Assembly (NCBI GenBank): GCA_007844125.1
Contig: CM017572.1
Span: 39,123,397-39,187,396, forward strand
Length of the DNA: 64,000 bases
DNA from: Sinonovacula constricta
Lineage: Eukaryota; Mollusca; Bivalvia; Cardiida; Solecurtidae
Direction of reading: 5' to 3'
Shown: in pieces, positions 33,650 through 47,399 of the stretch
Layout: each line of letters starts with the position of its first letter
Position numbering within the stretch: position 1 is the first letter of the stretch
Made by a program: the position numbers and the translations under genes
Notes under the pieces: model-generated
Told to the model about the DNA's origin: nothing
Databases searched by the model: none
The model's input: the letters and a program-made list of their open reading frames with translations, nothing else

Positions 33650-35590
33650 ATAGATAGTTGGTAGAGGCTTTTAACATGAATTTTTGATATTTGTCAAATT
33701 TGCTTATGTTATGATTTTCTAAAAAAGGCACTACATTGTTAAGCCACGTTAAATCAAAAGCATCACGACGCTTTTCTACTTTTTATTTTAGCCATTTAAG
33801 CTTTACAACATTTTAACCTTTGGACTTTGTATATAGCAACAAACGTCAAGTGTATATGTGAGTTATACACATGATACTGATTGGCTCGATAATGACTATA
33901 CTATATATAATTTTAATACATTAGAGGTACGGCTGGCGTACTTCTTGCACCTCCGAAAAACTGTGACTTTAAGCTATAGTCTAGTTTTTTTAAATATCAG
34001 TGTGTGATTGATGGTCTAAGTATCGGTGTTGCGTGTCGCTGAAATGTGTCAAATGAGGAGCACGTGTTAATGCTCAATAATAAATAAGTAATCAGAATAA
34101 GTTAAAATTGACTCTTTCAAAAAGTGTAATTTTGTCATTATTGTTCAATCTGTACTGCACATCAAAAAAATTACCTATATCAACTCAACGGTACAACCAT
34201 GTTCTTACTGGGGGGTTTTTATTTGTACTTTACTCGATTGTGTTATCTTCTTCTTTTGACGATTTTTGCTGTTGTGTTTAGCAGGAACATCTGTATTAGG
34301 GAGATTTCAACTATAAACTGTTCTTATTAAGATCCATTCACTTAATAATTTGTTTCAATTAACTTGTCTATGTAGTTACTAACACGAATATAGAGTCATG
34401 TAAAACTATTAGTTCTCCTTAATCATCATGTACTGCTTGTGTTTCAGTATTTCATATTAAAATTCATGTTTTAATCTTATCCAAATTCTTTTCTCTGTTG
34501 ATCCTCGTGTATACAAATCATACGTTTATCCCATTAACTTATGTTAGTTTAAATAAATATGTTCACACCAAAATATGTTGCAAGTTTAAATACGACTTAA
34601 GGCTTGACTATTTACATATTTTTTAAACTTGAAATTGGACTTACACGTGCATTTTGTTTGTTTAGTAACATAAGCGTACCTATACATAGGCAGGAAATTA
34701 ACCTGTTTTCTGCAATTATTGAACATGCTGGAGAGTTTCATTTGGTAGAATAAAATGATTCACAACCAACAAACACGAAAGTGCAACAGCTAAGTAAGTA
34801 CAAAGCAGTTTTTTAGAACGCGCAAACAAAAGCGACCCAAAGCAAATAGCTTGTGCCATTTTATTAGTTCAATCACCTAAATATAATCTCCCGCATTTAA
34901 CATGATTCAATAATCCGATAAACCTTCTGTTCGAGATCAATTCTCTTGTGTGCGGAAGAACAGCAAATATATTAGTAGCTTTTAATTCAGACGAAAATTT
35001 CGGATGATACAGAGTAAGCTCGTCCTACCTTCTGTACAGCAATTATAATACTCGTCTGTCGCAGTCGCATGGTAAAACAGGTATACAATCAATGCTTAAT
35101 GTAGCTGTGATGAAGTTAGGATCCCTTACTGTGTATATATATCTAGTATTTTCTGCGATAAAGTTGAATGGATCTTGATTCATTCGTAACCCCACCCAAA
35201 TCTTCTGGATCCGCCCCTGATCTGAACTATTCTTTTATGTCCCAAGCCATATGTTTAGGTAACCTGGCTTGCTGCTATATCAAATACTGGTACCCACACA
35301 AAAAATAGGAATGGTCTATTAGCAAAACATAGCACTGTTGTTGTTCAGCTGCACTTTTGCCTGTGAACTTAATATCAATTCTAATTTATAACTCAAAATG
35401 CAATATGCCAGTGTTATAAGCTACCTTTGCCATGAAGTGGTTTCCAAGGCCAAGCGTGGTTTGGAGTCACTAAGTAAAAACGTGCATTTTGGGAGGCTGA
35501 AAGCGAAGCTAGCTGATCTGGAACTGTACTATTTGCCTATGCTTGATCTATTCATGCTAAACAGGCTAGGAGTTTAGAGACACCAGTTTG
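33650..35590. other. 3' flank of the FReD gene, otherwise nothing recognised
   Basis: AT-rich. It includes an AATAAA at 34079-34084 and, at about 35190-35225, the reverse of the word ggggcggatccagaag, a terminus-like sequence also seen near 52438. No open frame is supported. Confidence 0.35.
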
Positions 35591-36499
35591 ATATCTGGGA
35601 CTCTTCCAACATCTGTTCGGTTGTTTAAAGACGGAAATGGGAATGAATAATCAAACACAAATTTCAAACATAAATGGTTATTTTTTGAGGTTATAGGATA
35701 AACAAACATTATTAATAATACATGATACATTTAATGATGACAATACAAGTGTAGCAAATAGTGTATCAAGTCAGGTTAAAAACCAGAGATAAACCTCAAA
35801 AGACTCTGGAAAACTGTTCCTGATACACAGCTTTTGGCTGTTTAGACCTTAGGTTTCTTAGTGCCTTTATTAATTACAGCCAACCTTTTAAGAACTAACA
35901 AAAACATAAGAATGGCCTAACTATTTAAAACATAAAATATATTGTGAGAGCCACACCTCAATTAACACATAACATACTATTGATGTAAAACTAGAACATC
36001 AAGAAACTATATAAATTTAAATAAAAATGATAATGATACAAAGAAAGTAAGACATACCTAGAAACACGCTTATTTTTAGAGAAAACATACATGTACAAGT
36101 AGTCAAAATGGTTATAGTTATATCTCTCCAAACTTTATACAATCAAAATGGAAAAATAAACAATAAAAAAAAAACTTAAACCAATGTCTGCTACTGTGCT
36201 GAAAGTCACTGCAAACCTTTCCTTTTAATACATAATTGCATCAAAATCCCTTTTTAAATCCAATGCACAGATAGGTATTCCTTAACTTTTAATAAATGTT
36301 AAACAAGCCACCATCTTTGTACAAACTATACAGAACCTAATTGAAATTCATCATAAGATTTGGATGTTTGCACATTACTTTTTAAAGCTTCTATTCACCA
36401 CCTTGTTAAACAATTCACAAACTTAATAGATAATTGTGTTTGTAATTTTGTAAAAATAAATGAAAACAAATAAATTTGTTTAAAAAAAATGAAATTTTA

Positions 36500-36560
36500 A
36501 GTTTCAAACTGGGGGCCTCAACTACAAGACCTAAACACATTAACCACTCGACCTTGCAGG
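36500..36560 (-). repeat. tRNA-like SINE head
   Basis: On the minus strand, aaggtcgagtggttaatgtg is a good leucine/serine-type A-box region and cccagtttgaaac a weak B-box. The anticodon stem is degenerate. Confidence 0.4.
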
Positions 36561-37189
36561 CATATGCTCTTCTGCAGCCATAAATATTGCTTGTTTAACT
36601 TAACTCAATAAATACCTCGAACAATTTTGTTGAATGAACTGTCCAAGAAGTTACTGCCAACATGACATAAAAAACTACATAAAAACCAATGTTTGGGAAG
36701 TTGATAAAAAGCACTATTTGTAAAAATATATTTAACTTTATACAGTCTGACCAACTGAGAGATGACCTTTTAGAGCACAAGCAATAATTGTAACTAAAAA
36801 CATTGTCATTGCTTTTTGTATTGGATTTACCAGCAATTAACAAGAAGTGCATTTGTCATTAAAATTGAATCAAAGATGTTCCATCCTTTAAAATGTATTA
36901 CCATAATAGTTAAATGAGCATTAAAGTCACTCATAGACTAAAATTAAACCCAATAAACATGGAAGACAAAACAAAATATGCTTTTCAGAATATAACATAC
37001 TTCATTTGTGTAATTTACTTCTAACATCCAGTACTGTGAAGACTATCCTCAACAATATTACAGTACTTTACATTTGTTAACTAAAAAAGTCCTATTTGGT
37101 AAATATTTAAAGATAACATTGATGCCTCCCAAAGTCTTATTTCAAAACACTATCAAGCAACCCTTTAGATAACAGAGAAAATCTACTTG

Positions 37190-37570
37190 CAGAAGACAGT
37201 TTGGCTGTGTGTGGTATACAAGTACCTCAGACAAATGTCATGTTCTTTAAGACCTCTCTTGCAAATTAACCATTTAACAGCCAAGAACCAAAAATAATTT
37301 TGAATAAGTTTTCTTTTTACAAATTCTTCCTAACTATTTACTAGCCAAAGACATCGAAACAAAAATAAATTTTGAAAAGTGTCACATGCCATGATTTTTT
37401 AACAAGGTCGAACCTTAATCCAGGCTCTGAGACACCGCCAACCATCAAACATCCACAGCTACTTTAACCATCATAGTATGATAAGTATACATCACCATTA
37501 ATTTTGTTCCCTAGACCATTGCTGGCCAGAGGAACTTTATACCCATTTTCACAGCAGTGTCAATGATTGG
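37190..37570. repeat. Diverged direct repeat, copy 1 (copy 2 at 39080-39460)
   Basis: Shared words in the same order are cagacaaatg, atttactagccaa, ccatgattttt, aatccaggctct against aatccaggttct, and cagcagtgtcaatgattgg. Confidence 0.6.
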
Positions 37571-39079
37571 CAAAGGCTAAAGTCATTCAAATACCATTGT
37601 GTGGCATAATGTATGAGTTTAAATGTTTATTATTTATGATATAGGCAATGTACATGTTTGTACTGATCTGAGTTAACAGCAGAAAATATTGACAAAAATA
37701 ACTAAACAATCAAAATGTAATAAAAATAGTTAAACAAATTGAAAATTAATTTGTCTGGTAGATTTCTCTCAAGTCACATGTCCATGGTATGCTACCACAT
37801 TGAAAGCAGCACCATATAAACTTCCAAGTAGATGGTATCCCTGCATCATAAACATTACACAACTGTGTTCTCTACATTAAAGCACTGAAACAAGTTAACA
37901 ATTTCTTCATTCAAATCTCAATTCATGTATCACACAAATCTCCTTTCAATATTATCTATTTCCTGAAATTGTCCATGTCATTTTAAATTTTTTACAATAT
38001 AATTCAATTACTTTGCTTATTACAGAATAACTTTTGACTTGGTTAATTAAATGTATGCAGAAAGTCTCCTCAACACTTAATGCTTTAGGTTAAACAGATG
38101 CTTTCTAGTTGAATTTGTCAATAGAGACATATCATGAAGGCCTATTGTTATGGTTACCATTAAATTGTCTGAAAAAAAACACGTCTTTGGTCTGATGTTA
38201 CATAAAGTTTTCCCCAAAATAAATGAAAAATAAAGGGTTTAAAACTAAAATAAAGCTTCAAGTTTTAGGAGGGAGGTGGGTGGGGTAACGTATCTTGCTA
38301 GGAGACCTTATGTTATTCAAAGGCTATAAAATGATGATATGAGACAAAATGAAAACTAATCTTATGACATCTGTGTTCAAGATTACTTAACTGTCTAATG
38401 AAACACACCACTTCTGGAATAAATTCACTTGTACAATGCTTAAAATAAATTTTGCCTTGTGCATACAAATAACCAAAAGCAAAAAACAGCAATATCTATT
38501 AAGATATACCATGCCTTAATACAGCACTGTGTAAATTACAATGGAAGTCAGACATTCTGGAAGACCATGATACATGTAAAAATAGTTTTTTAAAAAACTC
38601 AACTTTATCAACTAATATTTTAGTGAAATTTATCACAAAGCAAAGAAAAAGCTATTCAAAGAGAAAAATGTTACATTGGCCAATTTATATACTAATTTGG
38701 CAAAAACAAAACAAAAGTGTTCCACTAAATCAAAACATCACAGTAAAGCAATAGATAGACCAGCAGTACTGTAAGAGTGTAAACTACTAGTAAATGCATG
38801 ATTGAGTCATTCAGCAAAAATGTGAAGAAATTAAAGGTTGAAATGTTTTAAGGCTTTAAATGATTAGGTTTTAAAAGGTTTAACAAGGAGGCCTGTGGAA
38901 AGTTTTGAATGCAAAATGTAAGTGAAATAGTTAAATGTTAAGACCCTACTTTATGTTTGCTTAAATTACAAGTACAAACAATGTAACAAAATGATTTTTT
39001 ATATTTTAATAAGTGTCAATTTAAAATTCTTTAAGAACTGGGACAATTCATTTAAAGATGCAAGGACTCTTTTCATTAT

Positions 39080-39460
39080 ATATATTGAATGCAAGTACCC
39101 CAGACAAATGACATGATACTTAGTTGAAAAGTATCAAATAGTTTACTTCTCTATCTGTCCTAGATTATTAACTACTTATAAAAATGTTAAAAAACACATG
39201 TTACATACAAGTCCTGACCATTTACTAGCCAAATGCATCAAAACAAAAATAATTTTGGAAAGTGTCATATGCCATGATTTTTGAACTAGGGTGAACCCTA
39301 ATCCAGGTTCTCAGACACTCAGCCAATCATCAACCATCTACTGCTACTTTCACCATCATAGTACGACAAGTATACATCATTTGTCCAGTGAGCCATTTCT
39401 GGCTATACCTTTTTTCACAGCAGTGTCAATGATTGGACAGAACTGAAGTCATTAAAAAAA
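39080..39460. repeat. Diverged direct repeat, copy 2
   Basis: Partner of 37190-37570, about 1.9 kb downstream. Not a tandem array. Confidence 0.6.
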
Positions 39461-40118
39461 CATTTGACATAAGATAGGATGATATTGCTTAAAAACAAAT
39501 AATGGAAAAATAAATAATAAATGTTACTTTAAATTTAATCTTTTAATGCTGCTGCAAAATGTCCAAACAATAATAATTCTGTGAAAAGAGATTTTAAAAA
39601 CTGTATTTAACTGATAAGCCCAAAACAAAGAGTTCTACTAAAAGCTCATGTCAAAATGTCTGATATGTTTTTCATGCAAGATCTTGCACAATTTAAGTGG
39701 TGGCCCTGTGGGACTACTGATCAGTTGATCATACTGATATTCCTTATATCCAAAATATGTTATTGTCCAGTTTGTCTACTTGACATAGCTGTTTTTACAC
39801 CAAACAAACTACGCTCAGTTTTTTTTAATAAATTTTACATTTTGTCAAAAATGTAGATCAAAGAAAAGCCAAGTTTCTAACTATAACAGAATTAATTTAT
39901 GGAACAAAATAAGGTTTTAACAATGCACTTGTTTGAAAACAATTTTAATCAACACTACTTATTTGGTGTTAAAGTATTAATGTTCCGTTTCGAAAGTAAC
40001 GTACAATACTTTTCATAATTGACAATTCTATTGGGCTTTTGTCGTATTCTTTAACAGAATAAAGATGTCTAAGATGACAATGCACTACTAACATGCTCAA
40101 GACCTCAGGCAAGAGCAA

Positions 40119-40222
40119 TAACAATGTGTGTTTGATAACAATGCACGTTTTATAACAATGGGTTTTTGATAACAATGTGTGTTTGATAACAATGCACATT
40201 TTATAACAATGGGTTTTTGATA
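40119..40222. repeat. Short tandem repeat, 51-bp unit made of 17-bp subunits
   Basis: Two units built from the word ataacaatg plus variable ends (tgtgtttg, cacgtttt, ggtttttg). The Thr/His/Cys frame over it is an artefact. Confidence 0.75.
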
Positions 40223-40636
40223 AATTGTAAGTAAAATTAAGACTGGGGTCATGCTGAGCACCTCTTTTTATCTGCACTTGGCTTAAAACCTCTCAGTTTA
40301 ATGACTCACTGATTGCAAAATTTATCCCTTACACTATTTACACAGGTTAAACCTTTTTTAAATCCTAGTTTAGAAATTATTTTAATGTCCTAAATAATGT
40401 AAAATGTAAACTTTCTACATGATTAACTGAGAATCAGTCCTGGCAGTTTTTGTATTTTAAGTGCACAACAAAACCATACAAGGTTTTAACATGCTTTGAA
40501 TGTTTCATCTTTACATACATTTTACTGTATTTTCAACCTTTTTAAACAGTCACTTAGCACAGAACACTTATAAACAATCCCACTAAGGACACATTAACAT
40601 CTTTAAAGCACATAAAGGAATAATAAACTTCTATTG

Positions 40637-40700
40637 TCAGTCTCTCAAAGATCTTGTCTGATGATCGTCTGCCTCTGGAGGAACTGATGATAATTTGTAT
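40637..40700 (-). CDS. Candidate terminal coding exon of a minus-strand gene
   Basis: On the minus strand a strong pyrimidine tract and acceptor (ttgctctttacttccag) precede one base that completes a codon, then YKLSSVPPEADDHQTRSLRD and TGA (40639-40637). Codon content is balanced and the exon is followed by 5 kb of AT-rich sequence, as for a terminal exon with a long UTR. In phase 0 the same exon would read on for about 50 residues, so phase is uncertain. Family unknown. Confidence 0.35.
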
Positions 40701-41609
40701 CTGGAAGTAAAGAGCAATGAATTTACCATATATATATATATTTTTTTTTTAAATACTGATAATCTATAATTATGATTATTTTTGCAACATCCAGATTTTA
40801 TAAGTGGAAACTACAAACACTGGGTAACCAGGAGGAAAGAAGTAACAATGTACATAAAAGACAAAAGTGTTGAATTTTCTAAAGTTTATAAGAAATGATT
40901 GATTTTGACCCAGTAAATTTATATCTATAAAAACTTTTTTTTACATGTGCATCATAGAAAAACCTAGGTCTGATATGTAATATTTAAGACTGTAAGGTGA
41001 CAGTAAATTGCCCTCGCCAACTTGTAACCCTTCCGACTGCTTAGCCTCCCAACGAATGGGTTTCAGGGCAAAAAACTTAGGTCTTCTAGAGGACCTTTGG
41101 TGTGCCAGAGGTTTTATCTAGACATTTGTCTGGGGTCTTCCTCTGCAGAAATGGCTACATGTGGCTATAATAATCAAAACTTGTCACTGATGTATTTCAA
41201 AAATGGAAATAGTAAAAGTATATTGTTCTACCAGAACAGTTAGGTTGTAACTTTCCTGTAGTAATCACAGGGAGTAGTGAGGTTTTTGGTTTATTAAAAG
41301 AACTGTAGTTCTAAAGAGTTAAAAAAAAAAAAGATTAGAAAGTACACACTATTTATACCATGTGTTGTTTCAACATTCTGCCACAACAAAACTATGAACA
41401 ATTAAAGTTATTATTGAGATCTCCAGCTATCATTGATAGTGACTGTCCAATAAACAAATGTCTTGGTAGAACTATTGTGAATGGTAAACAAGAATCTTCC
41501 CATTTGGAGAAATTGTTTAGCTTGGCTGGACATATTACACACAATGGAGGGGCTTGACAAAAATAATCTATTTGGGAAATTTGTGGGTTTTTTGTTACAT
41601 TGCTTAAAC

Positions 41610-41760
41610 ACAGTTATGATCATACTGGTGACGACCAGCTAACTGCTGGTGGAGGAACCCGGACTTGTGTCTGGGTAAAGCCCCCAGCACTGCAGGATAG
41701 GTGGCAAGCCTACCCACATGAAATTTCTCAACCTGAGACTCGAAACCAAGCAGTTGATAT
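41610..41760. repeat. Dispersed repeat (relatives at 16290 and 51465)
   Basis: acagttatgatcatactggt, gacgaccagctaactgctgg, ggaacccggac and ctcaacctgagactcgaaac define the family shared with 16.3 and 51.5 kb. Confidence 0.55.
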
Positions 41761-41948
41761 TAGTTTCCAAATTATATTTTTTATTTCAACATAAATCAAA
41801 CAATTACAAAAAATAACTATCTTGTCAGTGTAACAAAACAATAAAGATGGCTGGATCTTTAGGATATTGTTTTTGACAGATTGATTTTTAGAAGTAGACT
41901 TCGATTAAGTGTATCTAAGATGAGTACATGTATTGTTAACTTTCTTAC

Positions 41949-41969
41949 CAACTTAGCATCCTTAATCTT
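41949..41969 (-). CDS. Candidate 21-nt micro-exon
   Basis: On the minus strand the last minisatellite unit gives a pyrimidine-rich acceptor (cccttctatccag), then seven codons KIKDAKL in phase 0, then the donor GTAAGA. This phase also matches the exit of the candidate exon at 48169-48319. The evidence is splice-site consensus only, so it could be chance. Confidence 0.25.
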
Positions 41970-44900
41970 CTGGATAGAAGGGCCTGGAGACCGTCTATCT
42001 CTGGATGGAAGAATTTGGTGAACATCTGTCTCTGGATAGAAGGACCTGGAGACCGTCTATCTCTGGATGGAAGAATTTGGTGAACATCTGTCTCTGGATA
42101 GAAGGACCTGGAGACCGTGTACCTCTGGATGGAAGAATTTGGTGAACATCTGTCTCTGGATAGAAGGACCTGGAGACCGTGTACCTCTGGATGGAAGAAT
42201 CTGGTGAACATCTGTCTCTGGATAGAAGGGCCTAGAGACCGTGTACCTCTGGATGGAAGAATCTGGTGAACATCAGTCTGGATAGAAGGGCCTGGAGACT
42301 GTCTACCTCTGGATGGAAGAATCGGGGGAACATCAGTCTGGATAGAAGGGCCTGGAGACTGTCTACCTCTGGATGGAAGAATCTGGTGAACATCTGTCTC
42401 TGGATAGAAGGACCTGGAGACCGTGTACCTCTGGATGGAAGAATTTGGTGAACATCTGTCTCTGGATAGAAGGACCTGGAGACCGTGTACCTCTGGATGG
42501 AAGAATCTGGTGAACATCTGTCTCTGGATAGAAGGACCTGGAGACCGTCTACCTCTGGATGGAAGAATCTGGTGAACATCTGTCTCTGGATAGAAGGACC
42601 TGGAGACCGTGTACCTCTGGATGGAAGAATCTGGTGAACATCTGTCTCTGGATAGAAGGGCCTGGAGACCGTGTACCTCTGGATGGAAGAATCTGGTGAA
42701 CATCTGTCTCTGGATAGAAGGGCCTGGAGACCGTGTACCTCTGGATGGAAGAATTTGGTGAACATCTGTCTCTGGATAGAAGGGCCTGGAGACTGTCTAC
42801 CTCTGGATGGAAGAATCTGGTGAACATCTGTCTCTGGATAGAAGGGCCTGGAGACCGTGTACCTCTGGATGGAAGAATGTGGTGAACATCTGTCTCTGGA
42901 TAGAAGGGCCTGGAGACCGTGTAACACTGGATGGAAGAATCGGGTGAACATCTGTCTCTGGATAGAAGGGCCTGGAGACTGTCTACCTCTGGATGGAAGA
43001 ATCTGGTGAACATCTGTCTCTGGATAGAAGGGCCTGGAGACTGTCTACCTCTGGATGGAAGAATCTGGTGAACATCTGTCTCTGGATAGAAGGGCCTGGA
43101 GACCGTGTACCTCTGGATGGAAGAATCTGGTGAACATCAGTCTGGATAGAAGGACCTGGAGACCGTGTACCTCTGGATGGAAGAATCTGGTGAACATCAG
43201 TCTCTGGATAGAAGGGCCTGGAGACCGTGTACCTCTGGATGGAAGAATGTGGTGAACATCTGTCTCTGGATAGAAGGGCCTGGAGACCGTGTACCTCTGG
43301 ATGGAAGAATCTGGTGAACATCTGTCTCTGGATAGAAGGGCCTGGAGACCGTGTACCTCTGGATGGAAGAATCTGGTGAACATCAGTCTGGATAGAAGGA
43401 CCTGGAGACCGTGTACCTCTGGATGGAAGAATCTGGTGAACATCTGTCTCTGGATAGAAGGGCCTGCAGACCGTGTACCTCTGGATGGAAGAATGTGGTG
43501 AACATCTGTCTCTGGATAGAAGGACCTGGAGACTGTGTACCTCTGGATGGAAGAATCTGGTGAACATCTGTCTCTGGATAGAAGGGCCTGCAGACCGTGT
43601 ACCTCTGGATGGAAGAATCTGGTGAACATCTGTCTCTGGATAGAAGGGCCTGCAGACCGTGTACCTCTGGATGGAAGAATCTGGTGAACATCTGTCTCTG
43701 GATAGAAGGACCTGGAGACTGTGTACCTCTGGATGGAAGAATCTGGTGAACATCTGTCTCTGGATAGAAGGGCCTGCAGACCGTGTACCTCTGGATGGAA
43801 GAATGTGGTGAACATCTGTCTCTGGATAGAAGGGCCTGGAGACTGTCTACCTCTGGATGGAAGAATCTGGTGAACATCTGTCTCTGGATAGAAGGACCTG
43901 GAGACCGTGTACCTCTGGATGGAAGAATCTGGTGAACATCTGTCTCTGGATAGAAGGGCCTGGAGACCATGTACCTCCAGATGGAAGAATCTGGTGAACA
44001 TCTGTCTCTGGATAGAAGGGCCTGGAGACCGTCTATCTCTGGATGGAAGAATCTGGTGAACATCAGTCTGGATAGAAGGGCCTGGAGACCGTCTACCTCT
44101 GGATGGAAGAATCTGGTGAACATCTGTCTCTGGATAGAAGGGCCTGGAGACCGTCTACCTCTGGATGGAAGAATCTGGTAAACATCTGTCTCTGGATAGA
44201 AGGGCCTGGAGACCGTCTACCTCCGGATGGAAGAATCTGGTGAACATCTGTCTCTGGATAGAAGGGCCTGGAGACCGTCTACCTCCGGATGGAAGAATCT
44301 GGTGAACATCTGTCTCTGGATAGAAGGGCCTGGAGACTGTCTACCTCTGGATGGAAGAATTGGGGGATCATCAGTCTCTGGATAGAATGGCCTGGAGACC
44401 GTCTATCTCTGGATGGAAGAATCTGGTGAACATCTGTCACTGGATAGAAGGGCCTGGAGACCGTCTACCTCCGGATGGAAGAATCTGGTGAACATCTGTC
44501 TGGATAGAAGGGCCTGGAGACTGTGTACCTCTGGATGGAAGAATCTGGTGAACATCTGTCTCTGGATAGAAGGGCCTAGAGACCGTGTACCTCTGGATGG
44601 AAGAATCGGGTGAACATCAGTCTGGATAGAAGGGCCTGGAGACTGTCTACCTCTGGATGGAAGAATCGGGTGAACATCAGTCTGGATAGAAGGGCCTGGA
44701 GACTGTCTACCTCTGGATGGAAGAATCTGGTGAACATCTGTCTCTGGATAGAAGGACCTGGAGACCGTGTACCTCTGGATGGAAGAATTTGGTGAACATC
44801 TGTCTCTGGATAGAAGGACCTGGAGACCGTCTACCTCTGGATGGAAGAATCTGGTGAACATCTGTCTCTGGATAGAAGGACCTGGAGACCGTGTACCTCT

Positions 44901-47225
44901 GGATGGAAGAATCTGGTGAACATCTGTCTCTGGATAGAAGGGCCTGGAGACCGTGTACCTCTGGATGGAAGAATCTGGTGAACATCTGTCTCTGGATAGA
45001 AGGGCCTGGAGACCGTGTACCTCTGGATGGAAGAATCTGGTGAACATCAGTCTGGATAGAAGGAGCTGGAGACCGTCTACCTCTGGATGGAAGAATCTGG
45101 TGAACATCTGTCTCTGGATAGAAGGACCTGGAGACCGTGTACCTCTGGATGGAAGAATCTGGTGAACATCAGTCTCTGGATAGAAGGGCCTGGAGACCGT
45201 GTACCTCTGGATGGAAGAATCTGGTGAACATCTGTCTCTGGATAGAAGGACCTGGAGACTGTGTACCTCTGGATGGAAGAATCTGGTGAACATCTGTCTC
45301 TGGATAGAAGGGCCTGCAGACCGTGTACCTCTGGATGGAAGAATGTGGTGAACATCTGTCTCTGGATAGAAGGGCCTGGAGACTGTCTACCTCTGGATGG
45401 AAGAATCTGGTGAACATCTGTCTCTGGATAGAAGGACCTGGAGACCGTGTACCTCTGGATGGAAGAATCTGGTGAACATCTGTCTCTGGATAGAAGGGCC
45501 TGGAGACTGTGTACCTCCGGATGGAAGAATCTGGTGAACATCTGTCTCTGAATAGAAGGGCCTGGAGACCGTCTATCTCTGGATGGAAGAATCTGGTGAA
45601 CATCAGTCTGGATAGAAGGGCCTGGAGACCGTCTACCTCTGGATGGAAGAATCTGGTGAACATCTGTCTCTGGATAGAAGGGCCTGGAGACCGTCTACCT
45701 CCGGATGGAAGAATCTGGTGAACATCTGTCTCTGGATAGAAGGGCCTGGAGACCGTCTACCTCCGGATGGAAGAATCTGGTGAACATCTGTCTCTGGATA
45801 GAAGGGCCTGGAGACCGTCTACCTCTGGATGGAAGAATTGGGGGAACATCAGTCTCTGGATAGAAGGGCCTGGAGACCGTGTACCTCTGGATGGAAGAAT
45901 CTGGTGAACATCTGTCTCTGGATAGAACAGCCTGGAGACCGTGTACCTGTGGATGGAAGAATTGGGGGAACATCAGTCTCTGGATAGAAGGGCCTGGAGA
46001 CCGTGTACCTCTGGATGGAAGAATTTGGTGAACATCAGTCTCTGGATAGAAGGGCCTGGAGACCGTCTACCTCTGGATGGAAGAATCTGGTGAACATCTG
46101 TCTCTGGATAGAAGGGCCTGGAGACCGTGTACCTCTGGATGGAAGAATTTGGTGAACATCAGTCTCTGGATAGAAGGGCCTGCAGACCGTGTACCTGTGG
46201 ATGGAAGAATTTGGTGAACATCTGTCTCTGGATAGAAGGGCCTGCAGACCGTGTACCTCTGGATGGAAGAATTTGGTGAACATCTGTCTCTGGATAGAAG
46301 GGCCTGGAGACCGTCTACCTCTGGATGGAAGAATCTGGTGAACATCTGTCTCTGGATAGAAGGGCCTGGAGACCGTCTATCTCTGGATGGAAGAATTTGG
46401 TAAACATCTGTCTCTGGATAGAAGGGCCTAGAGACCGTGTACCTCTGGATGGAAGAATTTGGTGAACATCTGTCTCTGGATAGAAGGGCCTGGAGACCGT
46501 GTACCTCTGGATGGAAGAATTTGGTGAACATCTGTCTCTGGATAGAAGGGCCTGGAGACCGTCTACCTCTGGATGGAAGAATCTGGAGAACATCTGTCTC
46601 CAGATAGAAGGGCCTGGAGACCGTCTACCTCTGGATGGAAGAATCTGGTGAATATCTGTCTCTGGATAGAAGGGCCTGGAGATTGTGTACCTCTGGATGG
46701 AAGAATGTGGTGAACATCTGTCTCTGGATAGAAGGGCCTGGAGACCGTGTACCTCTGGATGGAAGAATCTGGTGAACATCAGTCTGGATAGAAGGGCCTG
46801 GAGACCGTGTACCTCTGGATGGAAGAATCTGGTGAACATCAGTCTCTGGATAGAAGGGCCTGGAGACCGTGTACCTCTGGATGGAAGAATCTGGTGAATA
46901 TCTGTCTCTGGATAGAAGGGCCTGGAGACCGTGTACCTCTGGATGGAAGAATCTGGTGAACATCAGTCTGGATAGAAGGGCCTGGAGACTGTGTACCTCT
47001 GGATGGAAGAATCGGGTGAACATCAGTCTGGATAGAAGGGCCTGGAGACTGTGTACCTCTGGATGGAAGAATCTGGTGAACATCAGTCTGGATAGAAGGG
47101 CCTGGAGACCGTGTACCTCTGGATGGAAGAATGTGGTGAACATCTGTCTCTTGATAGAAGGGCCTGGAGACCGTGTACCTCTGGATGGAAGAATCTGGTG
47201 AACATCAGTCTGGATAGAAGGACCT
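41965..47225. repeat. 5.3-kb minisatellite, 62-bp unit, about 85 copies
   Basis: The unit contains tctggatagaagggcctgga, gaccgtgtacctctggatgg and aagaatctggtgaacatctg and is repeated head to tail with few changes. A 58-bp variant lacks four bases (catcagtctgg in place of catctgtctctgg). Position variants (ccgtg/ccgtc, ctgg/cggg/gtgg, gggcc/ggacc) recur in blocks: 42266 and 44610 (2,344 bp apart) and 43969 and 45509 (1,540 bp apart), so larger blocks were duplicated. Because 62 is not a multiple of three, all minus-strand frames are used in turn, giving open frames up to 318 codons with a 62-residue period. I regard these as by-products, not genes. Confidence 0.97.
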
Positions 47226-47390
47226 GACAAACATCTGCATCTGGATGGAAGGGCATGGTAAACATCTGCATCTGGATGGAAAAATCTGCTGAACATCTGT
47301 CGTGGGTGGAAACATCTGGTGAACATCTGTCTCTGGATGGAAACATCGGCCTTTGAAAGCATCTGATGAACATCTGCCATGGTTTATTGT
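47226..47390. repeat. Degenerate edge of the minisatellite
   Basis: Shorter, irregular units (aacatctgcatctggatgg, aacatctgtctctggatgg) mark the decayed right-hand border, where variants accumulate because correction by neighbours is weaker. Confidence 0.75.
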
Positions 47391-47399
47391 TGCCTATAC

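Larger units (their letters stand above)
35600..40636 (-). other. AT-rich stretch without genes, possibly a very long 3' UTR
   Basis: No coding exon is supported. If the candidate terminal exon at 40637-40700 is real, this would be its 3' untranslated region, with several AATAAA on the minus strand (for example near 35864). It contains two diverged direct copies of about 380 bp (37190-37570 and 39080-39460), a tRNA-like SINE head at 36500-36560 (minus) and a short tandem repeat at 40119-40222. Confidence 0.3.

Noticed and set aside
41965..47225. CRISPR array
   Set aside because: There are no unique spacers; the whole 62-bp unit repeats, and the context is eukaryotic.
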